From the NCBI GenBank assembly GCA_022614805.1, contig JAKEHY010000023.1, positions 49,983 to 113,982 on the forward strand: DNA of 64,000 nt, in the 5' to 3' direction. The notes below the pieces were generated by a model that was not told the origin of the DNA, made no database searches, and worked only from the letters and a program-made list of their open reading frames with translations. Position 1 is the first letter of the stretch. Each line of letters begins with the position of its first letter. The DNA comes from Candidatus Zixiibacteriota bacterium (GTDB taxonomy: Bacteria > Zixibacteria > MSB-5A5 > DSPP01). A program made the position numbers and the translations under genes. Shown here one piece after another: positions 60,302 through 64,000 of this stretch.

Positions 60302-61951
60302 ATGACCAATTTCCGTCCCGCCGCGCTAACGCTCGCAATCCTTTGCTTCACCTCGCCGCTCTTCGCCGCCGTTTTGCGGGAGGCGGCCGAGGCGGCCAAA
60401 AGCTACGAAGGGAAAACGCTCTATCTCCGCAAAACCTTAAACCAGTCCCGCAAGGTCTATTTGAACGTGCCGCTGGGGGAATTTTATTACGAATACAAAA
60501 AGGGGCGGATGTTCCCTCTTCGCGAACCGGTGCAGGTGCAAATCACCAAGGTTGAATCGAAAGAGAACGTCAAGTTTTCCATCATCAGCAAGCAGTTGGG
60601 GAAAACCGAAATCGAGCTCAAATCGGCCGACGGCAGCCCCATCACAAAACAGGCGGTGGAAGCGGCCCTCCGTCGAGCCTTCTCCACCGACTGGACCGAC
60701 GACGCCAAATTGTTCGTCGGCAGCAAAACCACCAAAACCCTGCACGTGGACGGCTGCAACCATATGCCGGAGGAAAAGGGGCTGGTGAGATTTGCCTCCG
60801 TCTCCGATGCGGAAGGGGCGGGCTTCCGCAAATGCCTGGTCTGCTTCCGCCAAATCCCGACCGTCTCCGGCTTCGAAAAGGAGCGGGTGCTGGGGCAGCA
60901 GACCGCCTCGGCCTTCCGCAACTACAATCCGGTCGTGACCGATGACCGCCTGAACGACCGGGTCAAAAACGTCGGCTACCAGGTGTTGGAAAACTGGCCG
61001 GCGCCTTTGAAGGGATACAACTACAAATTCTACGTGGTGGAAAACGACGTCCCCAACGCCGTCGCCTGTCCGGCCGGGCAGATTTTCGTCACCACCGGAC
61101 TTTTGGACGCCGTCGAATCGGACGAGGAACTGGAAGGGGTTCTGGCGCACGAAATCACCCACGTGGAAATGCGTCACGGCTACCGCCAGTTCCGGGCGGC
61201 CCAGAAGGGGCAGGCGATTTCCACCGCCGCCGGAATCGTGGCGGGGGTAATCACCGCCGCCAAAAGCAAGAAAGACAAGGTTGAAAAAGGGGTGGCGGTC
61301 GCCAACGTCGTCACCCTGCTGGGCAACGTCTCCACCGCCATCGCCCTTTCCGGTTATTCCCGCGGCTACGAGGAGGAGGCGGACAGCTATGCCCTGGCCT
61401 ATCTCGCCACCCGCTCGCAAGATGGAGCCGGACGCCCGTATCTGGCCACCCTGCGCAAGTTGCGGTACTACAGCGACATCGAGGAGATTTCCGAGGACGC
61501 GCAGGGGCTGGCGCTTTTTCAAAGCCATCCCAACATCGCCGCGCGGGTGGACAAAGCCCAGAACCTGGACGTCGCCCCGATTCAAAACGCCCTTTTCTAC
61601 GGGCTGAACAAGGAGGGGGAACTCGTTGCCACGCTTTCCTTTGAGATGCAGGCCTTTTCCGCTTACCGCAAGCGGGCGACCGGGGTAGCCGGGGAAAAGA
61701 CCGAGCTGCGCGTTTTTGTCACGTTGGAAACGACTCCCAATCTTGGGGATAAGGACAAGGTTAGAAGCGTTGCTTTAAAGATTGCGCGGGGGGAAGTCAT
61801 TCTGGACAACAAGGAGGACACCGAAATTTTGCCCTCCGATTTGGTCGGCTGCACGTTTTACACCAACAAGTTGGAGGATTTCATTCCCGCCATCCAGTCG
61901 GTCAAATTGCCGTTGAAGAATGTGAGCCGGTGGGTGAAAGCGGGGGATTGA
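60302..61951 (+). CDS. M48 family metalloprotease with Ada-like metal-binding insert
   Basis: 549 residues. Signal peptide AALTLAILCFTSPLFA. Around 147-181, LHVDGCNHMPEEKG and FRKCLVCF form a His/Cys metal site like the Ada-type binding module. The M48 protease core follows: HEITH at 283-287 (zinc ligands and catalytic Glu) and the third ligand in YEEEADSYAL (about 357-361). It probably acts in the envelope on misfolded or surface proteins. AGGAGGG precedes the ATG. The first host gene right of the element. Confidence 0.85.
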   Translation: MTNFRPAALTLAILCFTSPLFAAVLREAAEAAKSYEGKTLYLRKTLNQSRKVYLNVPLGEFYYEYKKGRMFPLREPVQVQITKVESKENVKFSIISKQLGKTEIELKSADGSPITKQAVEAALRRAFSTDWTDDAKLFVGSKTTKTLHVDGCNHMPEEKGLVRFASVSDAEGAGFRKCLVCFRQIPTVSGFEKERVLGQQTASAFRNYNPVVTDDRLNDRVKNVGYQVLENWPAPLKGYNYKFYVVENDVPNAVACPAGQIFVTTGLLDAVESDEELEGVLAHEITHVEMRHGYRQFRAAQKGQAISTAAGIVAGVITAAKSKKDKVEKGVAVANVVTLLGNVSTAIALSGYSRGYEEEADSYALAYLATRSQDGAGRPYLATLRKLRYYSDIEEISEDAQGLALFQSHPNIAARVDKAQNLDVAPIQNALFYGLNKEGELVATLSFEMQAFSAYRKRATGVAGEKTELRVFVTLETTPNLGDKDKVRSVALKIARGEVILDNKEDTEILPSDLVGCTFYTNKLEDFIPAIQSVKLPLKNVSRWVKAGD

Positions 61952-62294
61952 AGATTGTAGATTGAGGATTGCAAAAACAAATGCAATCAAGGGGGGAATT
62001 TGGCAAAAACGGCGGGGAAAGGGCGGAGAAATTGAGGATTTTTTTTGAAAATCAAAAAACAAAAACGGTTGGGAAGTTGTTGCGATTTTAGGTGAAAGTG
62101 CAATTTAATACACATCCTTGAACGCCTTGTCCCTTAGCGGATTAGAAAATGTGACGAATTATTTTTTGGTCATCGGGTTGAATTTCTTCTATAGCAGGAA
62201 CTTGCGCCGGACATTTTTTGAGGGGTTTTTGGACAGGTAGGCGCGGAAGTGAAAACTTTCCGAAATTTTAATGAATTTGCAATCTTACCCCTGG

Positions 62295-62412
62295 CCCCTT
62301 CCCGACACGGGAAGGGGGGGAGGGCGAACAACCGTTCGCCCCTACGAAGACATCCCTTCCGGCCTTGCGGTATGTTTAACCTCCTCTTAATCCCCTCCTT
62401 CGTAAGGAGGGG
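62295..62412. repeat. Cluster of three intergenic palindromes
   Basis: Three perfect inverted repeats in a row: CCCCTTCCCG/CGGGAAGGGG at 62295-62317, GGGCGAAC/GTTCGCCC at 62322-62341, and CCCCTCCTT/AAGGAGGGG at 62392-62412. Such elements are dispersed between genes in many uncultured bacterial genomes. The rest of 61952-62468 is non-coding. Confidence 0.6.
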
Positions 62413-62468
62413 ACAAGGAAAGGCAGAGATTAGAGATTAGGGATTCGGCCGGCCGTACGCGTCTGATT

Positions 62469-63497
62469 TCACCGGCCGAACCAGCGCCGCCAGCCGGTTT
62501 TTGCGCCCACTTTTTCCTGTTCTTTGGATTGTGCCGGAGGCTCGTGGGGTTTGGCGGTTTTCGGAAAATCCGGTTTTTCACGCCGCAGCAGGGAGAGATG
62601 AATGACCGCCCCTTCCACTTCCAAGGCGGAGCCAACCAGCCCCTCGCCGGTGAAGCGGTAATCGTCGCCCCAAGCGACCGAGGGGTGAATGGACTCTTCG
62701 AGGGAGGCCGCCTTTTCAAAAAAATCGCGCGCCGATTTTTCCGGGTCATCCGGTTTTTGCTCCTCTTTGGAAAAGAGGGCATCCAAGGCGTAGCTTTTCA
62801 AAAGTTTGGGATACAGCTCGGCGAAGGCCTTTGGCCGGGAGACGTAGTCCAGCCCGACCACCCGGTTGCCAAGCAGAACCAAAAGCCCCTGTTGTCCTTC
62901 CTTCAGCGGCAGCGCTTTTTCATATTCTTCCAGACTTTTATCCTGCGACCGGTAAACTTCGTGCATAGCGCCGGTCGGCGAATGCGCGCCGGCCATGGCG
63001 GAGAAGAGGGCAATTTCTTCCCAGATTTTTTGCTGATTGGAGCCGTAGGTCCGGGAAGATTTCAAGGACGCGGAAACCGAGCTCATTTTCATATGGCGCA
63101 GGCTGGCGTACATCGCCGTCCTGGCGTCGGCAAACTCGGGGCTGGTGTAGCTCCAGCGCCCGGCCTCCGTGCAGCTTACCGGCACGAAAGTCGTGGATTT
63201 TGCACGGACGAGAATGGTGGTATTCAGCACCCGGTTCTGCTTGGCACCGACCAGCTCCTCGGCATCCAGGAGCAGAACGGGGCGGTCGCCATTGTTTTCC
63301 ACCTTGAGATTAGGGACGCTTCCCTTTTCGTCAACTTCGGTGACCCGGCACTCGCCCTGGGCCAGGGCCTGGCTTAGGGTAACATAGTTTGGCCCCGGAA
63401 CGCCGTCCGAAAAAAGGGGGAGGACGGTCAGGCGCTCGTGGCGCCGGGGTTCACCAAACCGCAGGCCCTGCAGGCAGATGTTTAGTTTCTGGTGCAC
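62469..63497 (-). CDS. ARPP-1 domain protein
   Basis: About 342 residues from GTG 63497, preceded by GAGGAGGTAAC. The segments SQALAQGECRVTEVDEKGS, ENNGDRPVLLLDAEELVGAK and TTFVPVSCTEAGRWSY are the signature of ARPP-1 (ADP-ribosylglycohydrolase/rhodanese-phosphatase-associated protein) domains. The domain is thought to be a binding partner in nucleotide or ADP-ribose-linked systems; the biochemical role is not established. The C-terminal 100 residues are unrelated and basic. A host gene outside the element. Confidence 0.75.
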   Translation of the reverse strand: MHQKLNICLQGLRFGEPRRHERLTVLPLFSDGVPGPNYVTLSQALAQGECRVTEVDEKGSVPNLKVENNGDRPVLLLDAEELVGAKQNRVLNTTILVRAKSTTFVPVSCTEAGRWSYTSPEFADARTAMYASLRHMKMSSVSASLKSSRTYGSNQQKIWEEIALFSAMAGAHSPTGAMHEVYRSQDKSLEEYEKALPLKEGQQGLLVLLGNRVVGLDYVSRPKAFAELYPKLLKSYALDALFSKEEQKPDDPEKSARDFFEKAASLEESIHPSVAWGDDYRFTGEGLVGSALEVEGAVIHLSLLRREKPDFPKTAKPHEPPAQSKEQEKVGAKTGWRRWFGR

Positions 63498-63648
63498 GTT
63501 ACCTCCTCTTCTGTGCCGTATGGCGGCCATAAAAATTACGTCTTGGCGTTGAAAAAGTCCACCCCTTTTAAATACAGTGATTGGAGATTAGGGATTCGTC
63601 CGCCCTTCAGCACCCAAAAAAGCAGGGGGGGCCCGGCAGAATTCATTA

Positions 63649-63943
63649 TCAAAATCCAATTTCAGTAGAATCCAGAAAATTCGAAAACCCTTGGTTGTAA
63701 ATGTTTCGTGGATGAAGCCCGGCTTTCAAGCCTCGCAGATGGTCAGCAATGTCTCGAGCATCATTACTGCTTATTATATCAAGTTCAGTTGAGCTTTTAA
63801 ACCCTTCAAAAATATCCCGAATTACTTCATCCCGTGCTCGATAACCAATAACGTAGATTTCTTTTGCCTGCTTTATCAAAGCCCGTGCTGGCTCTACAAT
63901 GTGCCGTGCCCCACTTAAGATTTGGACAGGTATAATTGGTCAA
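63649..63943 (-). pseudogene. SIR2-like C-terminal remnant
   Basis: An open minus-strand frame with no good start reads ALIKQAKEIYVIGYRARDEV and DIISSNDARDIADHL, resembling the last part of SIR2-like NAD-binding domains. An in-frame TGA lies directly upstream at about 63944-63946, so only a fragment of about 98 codons remains. Confidence 0.35.
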
Positions 63944-63952
63944 GGAGGTTAA

Positions 63953-64000
63953 ATGGAGACAGCGACGATGCCTGTTCAGATCCGGAAGGTTTCGGGTAGG
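63953..64000 (+). CDS. Start of a gene running off the window
   Basis: ATG at 63953 after AGGAGGTTAA, reading METATMPVQIRKVSGR to the window edge. A TATAAT sequence lies at 63931-63936. Too short to identify. Confidence 0.5.
   Translation, partial: METATMPVQIRKVSGR

Noticed and set aside
60437..61585. Long antisense frame within the M48 protease gene
   Set aside because: The sense frame has a signal peptide and catalytic HEITH motif; the antisense protein has no domain.

Overview
The flanks of this window (about 1-5.5 kb and 60.2-64 kb) look like the chromosome of a Gram-negative, uncultured-type bacterium, probably of the FCB/Zixibacteria-like kind. They carry a bacterial cysS with Shine-Dalgarno-led neighbours, an M48 metalloprotease, an ARPP-1-type protein and the palindromic intergenic repeats common in such genomes. 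A beta-barrel outer-membrane protein and a beta-helix/dockerin protein inside the window also fit a Gram-negative host. The taxonomic guess is inference only.

Between them sits an integrated element of about 54.7 kb, bounded by 25-bp direct repeats (5496-5520 and 60160-60184) that cover the anticodon arm of tRNA-Thr(TGT). The severed host 5' half of the tRNA, with its promoter, lies at the left end. An intact tRNA at the right end has a 5' half supplied by the element, and that half overlaps the 3' end of the integrase gene. A 12-bp-period repeat lies just inside both ends, on the right within the integrase coding sequence.

Layout inside the element: 5.7-16.6 kb is a defence island. It holds DUF488, a Cas4-like PD-(D/E)XK nuclease, a 1072-residue fusion of a Schlafen-type AlbA_2/ATPase module to a complete long Argonaute, a type I restriction system (hsdM, hsdS, hsdR), a YgjP-type metalloprotein and a zinc-ribbon protein. 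16.6-26.7 kb, all on the minus strand, holds three tandem paralogues of an unknown family, small zinc proteins, an OB-fold protein, a SNF2-like helicase / unknown / DUF6094 methyltransferase trio, an archaeal-type tyrosine recombinase with a C-terminal zinc ribbon, and an Orc1/Cdc6-like initiator. 26.8-30.5 kb is one 1242-residue protein with a C-terminal nuclease motif.

30.6-48 kb is a patchwork with much decay: DUF72, SRAP and RecA-like remnants, a GC-rich trio (DUF6580, BtuF-like, ATP-PPase), a RusA-like / P-loop kinase / Ski2-like helicase group, a hybrid histidine kinase, an outer-membrane protein, a cysteine-rich anchored protein and a beta-helix/dockerin gene with an in-frame TAG. 48-60 kb is the mobility module: two HerA-type ATPases, several small membrane and zinc proteins, an archaeo-eukaryotic primase, an excisionase-like HTH protein and the tyrosine integrase.

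The most notable combination is an Orc1/Cdc6 protein, an AEP primase, an archaeal-type recombinase and HerA-type ATPases, several of them behind TATA-like boxes with no Shine-Dalgarno sequence, in an element sitting in a bacterial tRNA gene and carrying an Argonaute fusion whose architecture I do not recognise as characterised.
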